The position numbers and the translations under genes are program-made. A stretch of DNA of 64,000 bases from Pseudomonas massiliensis. Lineage in GTDB: Bacteria > Pseudomonadota > Gammaproteobacteria > Pseudomonadales > Pseudomonadaceae. The notes beneath the pieces were generated by a model, which was not told where the DNA came from, did not search any database, and saw nothing but the letters and a program-made list of their open reading frames with translations. The DNA lies in assembly GCF_000826105.1 (NCBI RefSeq), contig NZ_CCYK01000005.1:248001-312000 (forward strand), given 5' to 3'. This document shows, in pieces, positions 9,180-19,053 of the stretch; position 1 is the stretch's first letter, and each line of letters starts with the position of its first letter.

Positions 9180-9230
9180 TGGAAGAAACGTAAAATTCCC
9201 AGATTCTTCCATTTAAATCCGGATTTAAAT
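9180..9230. promoter_or_regulatory. Stacked palindromes upstream of aguBA
   Basis: Two dyads abut in an AT-rich stretch. An 8-bp inverted repeat TGGAAGAA (9180-9187) / TTCTTCCA (9204-9211) has a 16-base spacer, and it joins directly to a perfect 20-bp palindrome at 9211-9230 built from ATTTAAATCC and its complement. They are upstream of aguB and downstream of the kinase/aminotransferase gene, so they most likely bind a dimeric regulator of aguBA. No experimental site is known to me with this sequence. Confidence 0.6.
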
Positions 9231-9248
9231 CGATTACTGAGGGCGGTT

Positions 9249-9268
9249 GCGCCTTTACGCAAAGGCGC
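9249..9268. repeat. Intergenic hairpin, perfect 8-bp stem
   Basis: GCGCCTTT and AAAGGCGC flank a 4-base loop. There is no U-run on either strand. It lies between the aminotransferase gene and the aguB operator region and may assist termination of the former. Confidence 0.4.
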
Positions 9269-9286
9269 TTGAAGGACATGGGCGAA

Positions 9287-9317
9287 GCTCCCGAAGCGGC
9301 TTGAGGGCCTCGGGAGC
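9287..9317 (-). terminator. Possible terminator after the kinase/aminotransferase gene
   Basis: GCTCCCGA (9287-9294) and TCGGGAGC (9310-9317) form an 8-bp stem 26 bases after the stop codon. It has a 15-base loop and no U-run, so it is weak as an intrinsic terminator. Confidence 0.35.
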
Positions 9318-9342
9318 CTGACCCATCGAAAGGTGGGTGAAC

Positions 9343-12246
9343 CTAGAGATCTTCGGCCAGCACCTTAGCCACGCTGTCGACAAAGAAATCGACGCTGCGC
9401 CTGGTGGTGCACATGGGCGGCTTGATCTTCAGGATGTTCAGGTAATCCCCGGTGGGCTGCATGAAGATACCCAGCTCACGCAGGCGCTCGCAGAGCAAGG
9501 CGGTTTCCTCTGTAGCCGGCTCCAGGGTGTCCCGGTCGCGTACCAGCTCCAGGCCCAAGTAGAAGCCGGAGCCGTGTGCGGCGCCCGCCAGTGGGAAGCG
9601 CGCCACCAGTTCATCGAGCCGCTGGCGGAAGTAACCACCGGTGGTGCGGGCGTTTTCCCACAACCCTTCTTCTTCCATTACGTCCAGTACCGCCATGCCG
9701 ATGGCGCAGCTGACCGGGCTGCCGCCAGCGCTGGAGAAGAAATAGCCTTCGGCTTCCAAGGCCTCGGCGATTTCGCGCCGAGTGATCACCACACCCAACG
9801 GCTGACCGTTGCCCATGCCCTTGGCCATGGTGATGATGTCCGGGACCACGCCCTGCTCTTCGAAGCCCCAGAAGTGAGTGCCCAGACGGCCATAGCCCAC
9901 CTGCACCTCGTCGGCGATGCACACCCCGCCGCGGGCACGTACTTGTTGGTATACCTGCTCAAGATACCCCGGTGGCAGGGAAATCCCACCGGCGTTGCCA
10001 TACACCGGTTCGCAGATGAAACCCGCCACCTGCCGGCCCTGTTCATCCAGCCGCGCCAAGGTATCGGTCACGCTGCGCAAGTAGTCAGCGGTGCTGCCCG
10101 GGCCTCGATAGACGCCGCGATAGGTATTGGGCGCCACCACCGGGTGCACCCAGCCTGGGCGGGTTTCCAGGGCCTTGGGGTTGTCGGCGATGGAGGTGGA
10201 GATGGCATCCGTGGCCACCGTCCAGCCATGGTAGGCCTCCAGCACGCTGAGCAGGTCACGCCCTCCGCTGTAGGCCCAGGCCAGGCGAATGGCGAGGTCG
10301 TTGGCCTCGCTGCCACTGTTGACCAGGAACACACGGTCCATGGAGGACGGCGCCAGGGCCAGCAGCCGCTCGGAGAACTCGGCCAGGGCCCCATAGTGGA
10401 AACGCGAATTGGTGTTGAGCAGAGACCATTGCCGACGGGAAACTTCCGCCATGCGGGGGTGACCATGGCCGAGCACCGCTACGTTGTTGAGCATGTCCAG
10501 GTAGGAGCGGCCCTGCATGTCGATCAAATGGTTGCGCCAGCCGCGCTCGATGCGCGGCGGTGCTTCGTAGTAATGCTTCTGCGAGCGAGCGAAACTGGCG
10601 TCCCGGCGCGCCAGCAGCGCCTGAGCGTCTTCCAGCTCAGGCGCATCGCAGGCCCAGCCCAGAAGAACCGCTGGCGACGGACACAATGCCTGCCATGCCT
10701 GGGCACGAGCCGGAGTGGTGAAGGCCGGCGGGGTAAGCCCCGGCTGGCTCAGTTGCACTGTGACCACGCCGCACGCTCGGCCCAAAGGCTGGCCCGCCGT
10801 GACGGTCGCGGGCGCGGTGTCCAGGCCCACGCCTTCGAGCCAGAGCGTCCAATGCTCGCCTTGCAAGCACCAGGCGGGGCCTTCGCTGACCCAATGCCCG
10901 GCGAAGGGAGCCTGCAAGGCCTGTTCTTCCGCCAGCTGCAATCGTACATGCAAGGCAAAGGTTTCAGGCGCTTCGGCCACATCCGGGCGAGTCTGCGCCA
11001 GGCAGTATTCACCGTAGCGAGAAGCCGCCGCCGCGAAACCAGGCAAGGCCGCGGCCAACTGTTTGTCCACCGCCCCTGATGCTTCCCAATTGCCAGCCTC
11101 CCATAGGGGGCTCAGCACGCCCAGATCCAGAACGTTGACCCGCGCCGCTGGTAGATTGGGAAATAGCCTGGCGGCGTCCGTGAGTCGAGGCGGGGATGTC
11201 GCCACGCCGGCCGCGGCCAGGATGGCGCTTTCCATCAAGGCTGCCGGTACCGAGGTCGCCACGTCGAAGATGCCCCATTCATGGCTCGCGTTGGCTTGCA
11301 GGTAGGGGTTGTCCGGGTTGAGGCGGATCTGCTGCGCCGTACTGAGCACCAGAACGGCTGCTCGGTTGAGAATCAAGGGCCAGAGCGCGCGCAGTTCGGC
11401 CTCGGTAAGCGGGTTTTCCCTTTGATAGGCCGTCACCACTGGCAGAATGCCAAACGGATCACCCTCGCAGTGGTGCAGCAAGCCGGCGCAGGTAACGCTT
11501 AGTTCAGCGATTCGCCAGGTATGGCTGAGGTCGCCGAAGTCGATGATCCCCTTCAAGGCCCAGCCTCGCTGGGGTGTGCGCTGCCAGAGCGTATTGTCGT
11601 CGGTCAGGTCCAGGTGTACCGCCTGGGCCGGAAGCTGAGCGGCGAACTGGCCAAGACGAGCTTGCGCCTCGCTCGCGGCCTGCCTGACCTGGGCCAGACG
11701 CTCGGGCTGCTCACTCAAGACAGGAAGCAGCTGCTGGATGAGCGCACTGGCCTGCCGCGGGTCCCACTGCAAGGTACGCGTCAGGCCGGGATGGGTGAAG
11801 CCGGCCAGGGCGCGGTCAACCTGGGCACAAAGGTGGCCCATGGCGACTCGCAGCTCTGGGCCCAGATAAGGACGCCGGGTCAGAGGCTCGCCTTCCAGAT
11901 ACTCCAACAGCCTTACATGCAAGGCTTGCTCACCGATGTTCAGGCTGAGCAACCCTTGACCGTCGCGGGCTGGCACTACCCTGGGCACAGGCAGCCCCTC
12001 ACGAGCCAGATGCTCCAGCGCCGCATGCTGGGCCTGGAGCTCATCGCTGGCATAGCTACCGTGGCATACCTTCAATACGAAGCGCCCCTGGGGGCTGTCT
12101 ACGCGCAAGTTCAGGTCTTGCTGGCTGCCGAGGAGCTCGAGCGCCCCCTCGATGCCGTAGTGTGTCGCCAGCAGATGACTGGCATCGCTGGCCGATAGTT
12201 CGGGATTGGGCAGGCTGGAGCGCTGGATCAACTCGTGGAGTGACAT
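9343..12246 (-). CDS. Fused APH-type kinase and class III PLP enzyme (967 aa)
   Basis: A three-part fusion. Residues ~1-340 are an aminoglycoside/choline-kinase-like (APH) domain with the catalytic loop His211-Leu-Asp213...Asn218 and a metal-binding IIDFGD soon after, so the kinase looks active. A middle part (~350-540) resembles a beta-rich, degenerate M23/lipoyl-like module. Residues ~555-967 are a fold-type I class III aminotransferase with [21 protein letters not shown] and the PLP lysine Lys809 in [13 protein letters not shown]. The start at 12246 ([10 protein letters not shown]) has GAGG upstream; the longer frame is implausible. The closest known logic is human hydroxylysine kinase plus the AGXT2L-type phospho-lyases, suggesting phosphorylation of an amino alcohol followed by phosphate elimination rather than transamination. 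Substrate is unknown; amine catabolism is hinted at by the adjacent aguBA. Confidence 0.88.
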   Translation of the reverse strand: MSLHELIQRSSLPNPELSASDASHLLATHYGIEGALELLGSQQDLNLRVDSPQGRFVLKVCHGSYASDELQAQHAALEHLAREGLPVPRVVPARDGQGLLSLNIGEQALHVRLLEYLEGEPLTRRPYLGPELRVAMGHLCAQVDRALAGFTHPGLTRTLQWDPRQASALIQQLLPVLSEQPERLAQVRQAASEAQARLGQFAAQLPAQAVHLDLTDDNTLWQRTPQRGWALKGIIDFGDLSHTWRIAELSVTCAGLLHHCEGDPFGILPVVTAYQRENPLTEAELRALWPLILNRAAVLVLSTAQQIRLNPDNPYLQANASHEWGIFDVATSVPAALMESAILAAAGVATSPPRLTDAARLFPNLPAARVNVLDLGVLSPLWEAGNWEASGAVDKQLAAALPGFAAAASRYGEYCLAQTRPDVAEAPETFALHVRLQLAEEQALQAPFAGHWVSEGPAWCLQGEHWTLWLEGVGLDTAPATVTAGQPLGRACGVVTVQLSQPGLTPPAFTTPARAQAWQALCPSPAVLLGWACDAPELEDAQALLARRDASFARSQKHYYEAPPRIERGWRNHLIDMQGRSYLDMLNNVAVLGHGHPRMAEVSRRQWSLLNTNSRFHYGALAEFSERLLALAPSSMDRVFLVNSGSEANDLAIRLAWAYSGGRDLLSVLEAYHGWTVATDAISTSIADNPKALETRPGWVHPVVAPNTYRGVYRGPGSTADYLRSVTDTLARLDEQGRQVAGFICEPVYGNAGGISLPPGYLEQVYQQVRARGGVCIADEVQVGYGRLGTHFWGFEEQGVVPDIITMAKGMGNGQPLGVVITRREIAEALEAEGYFFSSAGGSPVSCAIGMAVLDVMEEEGLWENARTTGGYFRQRLDELVARFPLAGAAHGSGFYLGLELVRDRDTLEPATEETALLCERLRELGIFMQPTGDYLNILKIKPPMCTTRRSVDFFVDSVAKVLAEDL

Positions 12247-12443
12247 CAGGGTGGCCTCGGCGTTCTTTTGGGCGCCACTATCGCTACGATCCCCCACGCT
12301 TGGCAACCCCGGGGGCGGACAGCGGAACGCCGCCATCCCCCGTACTGACATAACTAATCCGTATTCGGGCTTGCGCCAGGCAGCGTATCCCCACAAAGTA
12401 TGCTCATTTCTTATTGGCGGCTTAAGGATAAAGGCCCGTAAAC

Positions 12444-13526
12444 ATGCGAATCCTCATCACTGGAGGGGCCGGCTTCATCGGTTCGGCCCTGGTACGACAC
12501 CTCATCGAAAATACCGAGCACGACGTGCTCAATGTGGACAAGCTGACCTACGCCGGCAACCTGGAATCCCTGGCCAGCATTGCCACCAATACCCGCTACG
12601 AGTTCGTACAGGCCGATATTGCCGACCAGCCCACCATTTCCAAGGTACTGGCGCGTTTCCAGCCCGAGGCGATCATGCACCTGGCGGCCGAATCCCATGT
12701 AGACCGCTCCATCGACGGGCCTTCGGCATTCATCCAGACGAACATCGTCGGAACCTACGCCTTGCTGGAAGCCACCCGCGCCTACTGGTCGGCCCTGGAT
12801 GCTTCTGCCCGGGCAACGTTCCGCTTCCACCATATTTCCACCGACGAGGTCTACGGCGACCTTCACGGGGTGGACGACCTCTTCACCGAAACCACGCCCT
12901 ATGCGCCCAGCTCGCCCTACTCGGCCAGCAAGGCCGCGTCGGACCACCTGGTTCGCGCCTGGCACCGCACCTATGGGCTGCCGGTGGTGGTCACCAACTG
13001 CTCCAACAACTACGGCCCCTATCACTTCCCCGAGAAGCTGATTCCCCTGGTGATCCTCAACGCACTGGAAGGCAAGCCTTTGCCCGTGTATGGCGACGGC
13101 CTGCAAGTGCGTGACTGGCTTTATGTGGAAGACCACGCCCGGGCGCTGCTCGAGGTGGTGACCCGTGGCGAGGTGGGTGAAACCTACAACATCGGCGGCC
13201 ACAACGAACAGAAGAACATCGACGTGGTGCGTGGCATCTGCGCCCTGCTCGAGGAACTCGCGCCGAACCGCCCGGCGGGCGTGGCCGATTACGCCGATCT
13301 GATCACCTTCGTGAAGGATCGCCCCGGCCACGACCTGCGCTACGCCATCGATGCCAGCAAGATCGAGCGCGACCTGGGCTGGGTACCGAAAGAAACCTTC
13401 CAGACCGGCCTGCGCAAGACCGTGCAGTGGTACCTGGAAAACCTGGAGTGGTGCCGCCGCGTGCAGGATGGCAGCTACCAGCGCGAGCGTCTGGGCAACA
13501 GCGAACCGAAGGACCTGATCGCATGA
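12444..13526 (+). CDS. rmlB: dTDP-glucose 4,6-dehydratase
   Basis: Second step of dTDP-L-rhamnose synthesis, converting dTDP-glucose to the 4-keto-6-deoxy sugar. A 360-residue extended short-chain dehydrogenase: NAD-binding GGAGFIGS at 7-14, catalytic Tyr159 and Lys163 in YSASK, and the family [10 protein letters not shown] and [17 protein letters not shown] stretches. It opens the rmlBACD operon and its stop overlaps the rmlA start by 4 bp (ATGA). It is divergent from the kinase/aminotransferase gene with 197 bp between them. Also called rfbB. Confidence 0.97.
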   Translation: MRILITGGAGFIGSALVRHLIENTEHDVLNVDKLTYAGNLESLASIATNTRYEFVQADIADQPTISKVLARFQPEAIMHLAAESHVDRSIDGPSAFIQTNIVGTYALLEATRAYWSALDASARATFRFHHISTDEVYGDLHGVDDLFTETTPYAPSSPYSASKAASDHLVRAWHRTYGLPVVVTNCSNNYGPYHFPEKLIPLVILNALEGKPLPVYGDGLQVRDWLYVEDHARALLEVVTRGEVGETYNIGGHNEQKNIDVVRGICALLEELAPNRPAGVADYADLITFVKDRPGHDLRYAIDASKIERDLGWVPKETFQTGLRKTVQWYLENLEWCRRVQDGSYQRERLGNSEPKDLIA

Positions 13527-14395
13527 AAGGCATCGTTCTGGCGGGAGGGTCCGGCACCCGGCTTCACCCGATCACCCTCGGGCTGTCAAAGCAGCTGTTG
13601 CCGATCTACGACAAACCGATGATCTACTACCCCATTTCCGTGCTGATGCTGGCCGGCATCCGGGAAGTGCTGATCATCTCCACTCCGCTGGACCTTCCCC
13701 AGTACCGTCAGTTGCTGGGCGACGGTAGTCAGTTCGGCATCCATATCAGCTATGCCGAGCAGCCTTCGCCCGACGGGCTGGCCCAGGCCTTCCTGATTGG
13801 TGAATCCTTTATCGGCAAGGATCCGGTGTGCCTGATCCTGGGAGACAACATCTTCCATGGCCAGCACTTCTCCGGCCAACTGCAACGGGCGGTCGCCCGC
13901 CCGAGCGGGGCCACGGTGTTCGGCTACTGGGTCAAGGACCCGGAGCGCTTCGGAGTCATCGAATTCGACGAGGCCGGCCGCGCGTTGTCCATCGAAGAGA
14001 AGCCGAAGGCGCCCAAATCCAGCTACGCGGTCACTGGCCTGTACTTCTATGACAACGACGTGGTGGAGATCGCCCGCAACGTCAAGCCCTCGCCCCGGGG
14101 CGAGCTGGAAATCACCGACGTCAACAATGCCTACCTGGCCCGTGGCGACCTGCATGTGGAGCGGTTCGGCCGAGGCTTCGCCTGGCTCGACACCGGCACC
14201 CACGACAGCCTGCTGGAAGCGTCCCAGTACGTACAGACGGTGGAACACCGCCAGGGCCTGAAAGTAGCGTGCCTGGAAGAGATCGCCTTCATGAACGGCT
14301 GGATCGACGAACAACAACTGCTGGTACGAGCCAATGCCTTCGGTAAAACCGGATATGGCCAGTACCTCTTCGCATTGGCGCGGGAAGCTCGATGA
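13523..14395 (+). CDS. rmlA: Glucose-1-phosphate thymidylyltransferase
   Basis: First step of dTDP-L-rhamnose synthesis, making dTDP-glucose from dTTP and glucose-1-phosphate. The 290-residue protein starts [16 protein letters not shown], the nucleotide-binding signature, and contains LGDNIFHG (metal-binding Asp) and [20 protein letters not shown]. The start at 13523 overlaps the rmlB stop by 4 bp, and the stop overlaps rmlC by 4 bp, so the operon is translationally coupled throughout. The product dTDP-rhamnose normally feeds LPS core, O-antigen and rhamnolipids in Pseudomonas. Also called rfbA. Confidence 0.97.
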   Translation: MKGIVLAGGSGTRLHPITLGLSKQLLPIYDKPMIYYPISVLMLAGIREVLIISTPLDLPQYRQLLGDGSQFGIHISYAEQPSPDGLAQAFLIGESFIGKDPVCLILGDNIFHGQHFSGQLQRAVARPSGATVFGYWVKDPERFGVIEFDEAGRALSIEEKPKAPKSSYAVTGLYFYDNDVVEIARNVKPSPRGELEITDVNNAYLARGDLHVERFGRGFAWLDTGTHDSLLEASQYVQTVEHRQGLKVACLEEIAFMNGWIDEQQLLVRANAFGKTGYGQYLFALAREAR

Positions 14396-14940
14396 ACACG
14401 GTAACCACTTCCATCGCGGATCTTCTGATCTTCGAGCCCAGGGTCTTCGGCGATGACCGCGGGTTCTTCCTCGAAAGCTTCAACGAGCGGGCTTTCGAGG
14501 AAGCCACCGGTCGCCGGGTCACCTTCGTCCAGGACAATCATTCTCGATCCGAGCGCGGCGTATTGCGCGGCCTGCACTACCAGATCCAGAATCCCCAGGG
14601 CAAGCTTGTGCGGGTGGTCAACGGCGAGGTGCTGGACGTGGCCGTGGATATTCGTCGCCAGTCGCCTACCTTCGGCCAGCATGTAACCGTCCTGCTGTCA
14701 GCGGAAAACAAGCGGCAGTTGTGGATCCCCGAAGGCTTCGCCCACGGTTTCGTGGTACTCAGCGAATCGGCGGACTTCCTCTACAAGACCACCGACTACT
14801 ACACCCCGAGCGCCGAGCGGTGCATCGCCTGGAATGACCCGACCCTGGCCATCGACTGGCAGCTCCAGGGGCAGGAGCCACGACTCTCGGCCAAGGACCA
14901 GCAAGGCAAGCTGCTGCCGGAGGCGGACCTGTTTCCATGA
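14392..14940 (+). CDS. rmlC: dTDP-4-dehydrorhamnose 3,5-epimerase
   Basis: Third step of dTDP-L-rhamnose synthesis, epimerising C3 and C5 of the 4-keto sugar. A 182-residue cupin with the family landmarks [36 protein letters not shown] (active-site His in RGLHYQ), and IPEGFAHGF. It begins on the ATGA that ends rmlA and its own stop overlaps the rmlD start. Here the order is B-A-C-D, whereas P. aeruginosa PAO1 has B-D-A-C. Also called rfbC. Confidence 0.97.
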   Translation: MNTVTTSIADLLIFEPRVFGDDRGFFLESFNERAFEEATGRRVTFVQDNHSRSERGVLRGLHYQIQNPQGKLVRVVNGEVLDVAVDIRRQSPTFGQHVTVLLSAENKRQLWIPEGFAHGFVVLSESADFLYKTTDYYTPSAERCIAWNDPTLAIDWQLQGQEPRLSAKDQQGKLLPEADLFP

Positions 14941-15815
14941 GCGATCTTTTGAGAGTGCTGCTGATCGGCGCCAATGGTCAGGTCAGCACTGAGCTGCAAC
15001 GCCGCCTGGCGGGCAAGGTCCAGCTCAGTGTGCTGGGCAGCGCCGCCCTTGACTTGACCGACCCGAGCGCCATCCGGGAGCAGGTGCGGGCCTATCAGCC
15101 GGACTTGATCATCAACCCGGCCGCCCACACCGCGGTGGACAAGGCCGAAAGCGAACCGGAACTGGCCTTGGCGATCAACGCCACGGCGCCTGGCGTGCTG
15201 GCCGAGGAAGCTGCTCGTATCGGAGCGCCGCTGATCCATTACTCCACAGACTACGTATTCGATGGCAGCAAGCCCGCGCCGTACGTGGAAACCGACCCTA
15301 CCGCCCCCCTGGGTGTGTATGGGCAAAGCAAGCTGGCCGGCGAACAGGCCATCCAGGCGGTGGGGGGCGAGCACCTTATCTTGCGCACCAGCTGGGTCTA
15401 TGCCGCTCATGGCCGTAATTTCCTACTCACCATGCAGCGCCTGTTGCAGGAGAAACCTGAGCTGAAAGTGGTCGCCGACCAGATAGGCGCGCCAACCTGG
15501 GCCGGCACCATCGCGGACAGCACCGTGCGGCTGATCGAGCGCTGGCAGGCCGGCCAGCCCGGAGCCTGGGGCTTGTACCACCTTACCGCCAGCGGTGAGA
15601 CCTCCTGGTTCGGCTTCGCCGAGGCCATCGGCGAGACCTTGCGCCAGGCCGGCAAACCGTGCGCGAACCTGGTCCCAATTCCCTCCAGCGAATATCCGAC
15701 ACCGGCGCGCCGGCCACTCAACTCGCGCCTGAGCTGCGAACGCCTGGCCAGTGAGTGGGGCGTGCGCCAGGCCCCCTGGCACGACGGCCTGCTGGAGTGC
15801 CTGCGCGGGGCGTAA
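14937..15815 (+). CDS. rmlD: dTDP-4-dehydrorhamnose reductase
   Basis: Last step of dTDP-L-rhamnose synthesis, reducing the 4-keto group with NAD(P)H. A 292-residue short-chain dehydrogenase with the N-terminal binding motif LLIGANGQVSTEL, the NPAAHTAVDKAE region, STDYVFDG, and the catalytic Tyr/Lys in YGQSKLAGE. The ATGA overlap with rmlC makes it the last of the four coupled genes. dctB starts 33 bp later on the same strand, so read-through into dctBD is possible. Also called rfbD. Confidence 0.96.
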   Translation: MSDLLRVLLIGANGQVSTELQRRLAGKVQLSVLGSAALDLTDPSAIREQVRAYQPDLIINPAAHTAVDKAESEPELALAINATAPGVLAEEAARIGAPLIHYSTDYVFDGSKPAPYVETDPTAPLGVYGQSKLAGEQAIQAVGGEHLILRTSWVYAAHGRNFLLTMQRLLQEKPELKVVADQIGAPTWAGTIADSTVRLIERWQAGQPGAWGLYHLTASGETSWFGFAEAIGETLRQAGKPCANLVPIPSSEYPTPARRPLNSRLSCERLASEWGVRQAPWHDGLLECLRGA

Positions 15816-15848
15816 CGGGTGCATGGCCGGGTGGGTTAACATGGCGGC

Positions 15849-17657
15849 ATGATCAAGCCCGCCCTTCCCCCTCGGCCACGCTGGCGTAACCTCGCCCTGG
15901 TCGCCCTTTGCCTGGCCCCCCTGTTGTTGCCCCTGCAGCAACTGGCGGACCGTTATTACCGCAGCGAACTGGTCAGCCAGAACCGGCAAACCCTCGACCT
16001 TTATGTGGCCAACCTTTTGGGCACCTTGAGTCGCTATGAAGCCTTGCCGCCGATCCTTGGCGACTTGCCCGCGCTGCGCCAGTTGTTGGCCAACCCGGCG
16101 GACTTGACCCTGCGCAACGCGGCGAACCGCCTGCTCAAGACCATCAGCACGCAGACCGGCGCTGAAGTGATGTACCTGATGGACCCGGCGGGCAACACCC
16201 TGGCGGCGTCCAACTGGGAGCAGAAAGACAGCTTCGTGGGCCGCAACTTCGCTTTCAGGCCTTATTTCAACGACGCCATCGCCGGGCGCCTGGGCCGTTT
16301 CTTCGGCCTGGGCACTACCTCGGCCAAGCGAGGCTACTTCTTCGCCGCCGGCGTGCGTGACCACGATCAGACCTTGGGCGCCCTGGTCGTCAAGGTCGAT
16401 CTGGACCACACCGAAACGCTCTGGGGCCGCACGCCCGAGCAACTGGTAGTGACAGACCAATATGGCGTGGTCATCCTCACTTCCAAGCCTGACTGGCGCT
16501 ACCGCTCTACCCGGCCCCTGACCGATGCCGAACGCGCCGCCATCAGCGCGAACCAGCCTTACCCCACAGGCAACCCGGGCCCCCTGGACCTGGCCAGCCC
16601 CGCCTGGCTCAGCCAAAGCCGCTACATCAGCGAAACCGGCTGGACCGTGAATCTGCTCGCGCCGCGCAGCCTCATAGACCGCCCGGTGCGGACGGTGGTG
16701 GCGGTAGGCGGAGCTGCCTTGCTGGCGCTGATCCTGATGCTCGGGCTGATGATGCAGCGGCGCCGCAACTACCTGGATCGCCTGGGCTTCGAGGCCCAGG
16801 CCCGGCAGGAACTGGAAGCACGTGTCAGCGAGCGCACCAGCGCCTTGCAGAAGCTCAACAGCCGCCTGCGCCAGGAAGTACTGGAACGCGAGCAGGCGCA
16901 GCAAAAACTCGTGCAGGCGCAGGATGAACTGGTCCAGGCCAGTAAGCTGTCGGCCCTGGGAACCATGAGTGCCAGCATCAGCCATGAGTTGAACCAGCCC
17001 CTGGCCGCCATTCGCAGCTATGCCGACAACGCCGGCGTGCTACTCGACCATGCCCGGGTCGACGAGGCCCGGGGCAACCTCAAGGCTATCAGCGAGCTGA
17101 CCACCCGCATGGCATCCATCATCGCGCATCTGCGCGCGTTCGCCCGGCGCGACCGTCACGCCCCGGAAAGCGTCGCCTTGCAGCCTGCCCTGGAGGACGC
17201 CCTGGCCCTGCTTGCCAAGCGACGCCGCGCCATGGCGGTGGAGCTGATCCGCGATCTGCCAGACGCGCCCTTGTGGGTCCAGGCCGGAGAAACCCGGCTG
17301 CGCCAGGTGCTGGGCAATGTACTGGCCAATGCCCTGGATGCACTGACGGAAAAGGCCAACCCGAGACGCATCTGGCTCAGCGCAGACAAGTCCATCGACG
17401 GCATCAGCCTGTATATCCGCGACAATGGCCCAGGCTTCACCAGCGAGGCACTGGCGCATGCCCGCGAGCCCTTCTTCACCACCAAGACCCGTACCCAGGG
17501 CCTGGGCCTGGGCCTGGCCATCTGCGATACCCTCATGCGGGCGCTGGGCGGCGAGCTGCTGCTGGCCAATCATCCCCAGGGCGGCGCGTTGCTGACCTTG
17601 CGCCTGCGCCCCGCCACCCCCGGGGTAAGCCCGCAACCGCTAGAGGATCTGGCATGA
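15849..17657 (+). CDS. dctB: C4-dicarboxylate-sensing histidine kinase
   Basis: Membrane kinase of the DctB family (602 residues) that senses succinate, fumarate or malate in the periplasm. An N-terminal membrane segment (~13-33) is followed by a long periplasmic PDC-type sensor region, a second membrane segment (~278-298, VRTVVAVGGAALLALILMLG), a coiled coil (~310-355) and the HisKA box with His379 in SHELNQPL. The ATPase domain follows with N-box ANALDA, DNGPGF and GLGLGLAI. The upstream ATG at 15841 is out of frame and stops at once, so 15849 is used. Its stop overlaps dctD by 4 bp. The dctPQM transporter genes that sit beside it in P. aeruginosa are not in the window. Confidence 0.93.
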   Translation: MIKPALPPRPRWRNLALVALCLAPLLLPLQQLADRYYRSELVSQNRQTLDLYVANLLGTLSRYEALPPILGDLPALRQLLANPADLTLRNAANRLLKTISTQTGAEVMYLMDPAGNTLAASNWEQKDSFVGRNFAFRPYFNDAIAGRLGRFFGLGTTSAKRGYFFAAGVRDHDQTLGALVVKVDLDHTETLWGRTPEQLVVTDQYGVVILTSKPDWRYRSTRPLTDAERAAISANQPYPTGNPGPLDLASPAWLSQSRYISETGWTVNLLAPRSLIDRPVRTVVAVGGAALLALILMLGLMMQRRRNYLDRLGFEAQARQELEARVSERTSALQKLNSRLRQEVLEREQAQQKLVQAQDELVQASKLSALGTMSASISHELNQPLAAIRSYADNAGVLLDHARVDEARGNLKAISELTTRMASIIAHLRAFARRDRHAPESVALQPALEDALALLAKRRRAMAVELIRDLPDAPLWVQAGETRLRQVLGNVLANALDALTEKANPRRIWLSADKSIDGISLYIRDNGPGFTSEALAHAREPFFTTKTRTQGLGLGLAICDTLMRALGGELLLANHPQGGALLTLRLRPATPGVSPQPLEDLA

Positions 17658-19045
17658 CCCTGCCTGACGTACTGAATGCACAAACCGATGTGGTTCTGGT
17701 GGATGACGACCCCCATCTACGTCAAGCCCTGCACCAGACCCTGGACCTCGCAGGCCTGCGCGTCCTGGCGCTGGAAGACGCCAGCGGCCTGGATGGTCGC
17801 ATCGGGCGAGACTGGCCGGGCGTCGTGGTCAGTGACATTCGCATGCCAGGCGTGGATGGCTTGACCCTGCTCAAGCGGCTGCACGCCGCCGACCCGGAAT
17901 TGCCCGTGCTGCTGATCACCGGGCATGGCGATGTTCCCCTGGCGGTGGAAGCCATGCGAGCCGGGGCCTACGACTTCCTGGAAAAGCCTTTCCCGAGCGA
18001 CGCGCTGCTCGATAGCGTACGCCGCGCCCTCGGCCATCGCCGGCTGGTGCTGGACAACCGCAGCCTGCGCCTGGCCTTGAGCGACCGTCAGGCCCTGGGC
18101 GCTCGCCTTTTGGGAAGCAGTCCCGCCATGACGCGCCTGCGCGAGCAGATCGGTGCCTTGGCCGGGACCCGCGCCGATGTACTTATCCTGGGCGAGACAG
18201 GCGCGGGCAAGGAGGTGGTGGCGCGGGCGCTGCATGACCTTTCCAGCCGTCGCACAGGCCCTTTCGTGGCCATCAATGCTGGCGCCCTGGCCGAGTCGGT
18301 GGTTGAAAGCGAACTGTTCGGCCATGAGCCCGGCGCTTTCACCGGCGCGCAAAAACGCCGTATCGGCAAATTCGAGTTCGCCAATGGCGGCACGCTCTTC
18401 CTCGACGAAATCGAGAGCATGAGCCTGGAAGTACAGGTCAAGCTGCTACGCCTGCTGCAGGAACGGGTAGTGGAACGCTTGGGTGGCAACCAACAGATTG
18501 CCCTGGACATCCGAGTGATCGCCGCCACCAAGGAAGACCTGCGCCTGGCCGCGGATCAAGGCCGCTTCCGTGCCGACCTGTACTACCGCCTGAACGTCGC
18601 CCCGGTTCGCCTACCACCGCTACGCGAGCGCGGCGAAGACATCATCATGCTGTTCGAGCATTTCAGCGGCGCCGCCGCCCAGCGCCACGGCCTGCCGCCC
18701 CAGGCGTTGCAGCCGGCGCAACGCAGTGCCTTGTTGCGACATGGCTGGCCTGGCAATGTGCGAGAACTGCAGAACGCGGCGGAGCGCTTCGCCCTGGGCC
18801 TGGACCTGGCCCTCGATCCACAGGCCGAGACCGAAGCAATGGCCGCCGAAACCTCAGGTAGCGGAAGCGGCGCCTTGAGCGAGCAGGTCGAGGCGTTCGA
18901 ACGCCAGGTGATCAGCGCCGAGATCGCCCGGGGCCATGCCTCGTTGCGCAGCCTGGCCGAAGCCTTGGGCATTCCTCGAAAAACCCTGCATGACAAACTG
19001 CGCAAGCACGGCCTGGCCGTGGGCACCGGGGAAGACAGCGATTGA
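17654..19045 (+). CDS. dctD: Sigma-54-dependent response regulator for dicarboxylate transport
   Basis: NtrC-type activator of 463 residues that drives RpoN promoters of C4-dicarboxylate transport genes when phosphorylated by DctB. The receiver domain carries Asp61 as phospho-acceptor (VVVSDIRMPG) and a Lys in FLEKPF. The AAA+ domain has Walker A GETGAGKE, the sigma-54-contacting GAFTGA loop, and Walker B GGTLFLDEI. A Fis-type helix-turn-helix ends the protein (SLRSLAEALGIPRKTLHDKLRKHG). The start at 17654 overlaps the dctB stop, and longer starts would run inside dctB. It is followed directly by three 73-bp tandem repeats. Confidence 0.95.
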   Translation: MTLPDVLNAQTDVVLVDDDPHLRQALHQTLDLAGLRVLALEDASGLDGRIGRDWPGVVVSDIRMPGVDGLTLLKRLHAADPELPVLLITGHGDVPLAVEAMRAGAYDFLEKPFPSDALLDSVRRALGHRRLVLDNRSLRLALSDRQALGARLLGSSPAMTRLREQIGALAGTRADVLILGETGAGKEVVARALHDLSSRRTGPFVAINAGALAESVVESELFGHEPGAFTGAQKRRIGKFEFANGGTLFLDEIESMSLEVQVKLLRLLQERVVERLGGNQQIALDIRVIAATKEDLRLAADQGRFRADLYYRLNVAPVRLPPLRERGEDIIMLFEHFSGAAAQRHGLPPQALQPAQRSALLRHGWPGNVRELQNAAERFALGLDLALDPQAETEAMAAETSGSGSGALSEQVEAFERQVISAEIARGHASLRSLAEALGIPRKTLHDKLRKHGLAVGTGEDSD

Positions 19046-19053
19046 AACCGCTT

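Noticed and set aside
9337..11079. 580-aa plus-strand frame opposite the kinase/aminotransferase gene
   Set aside because: Lies wholly antisense to a gene with intact kinase and PLP motifs; composition is that of a shadow frame.
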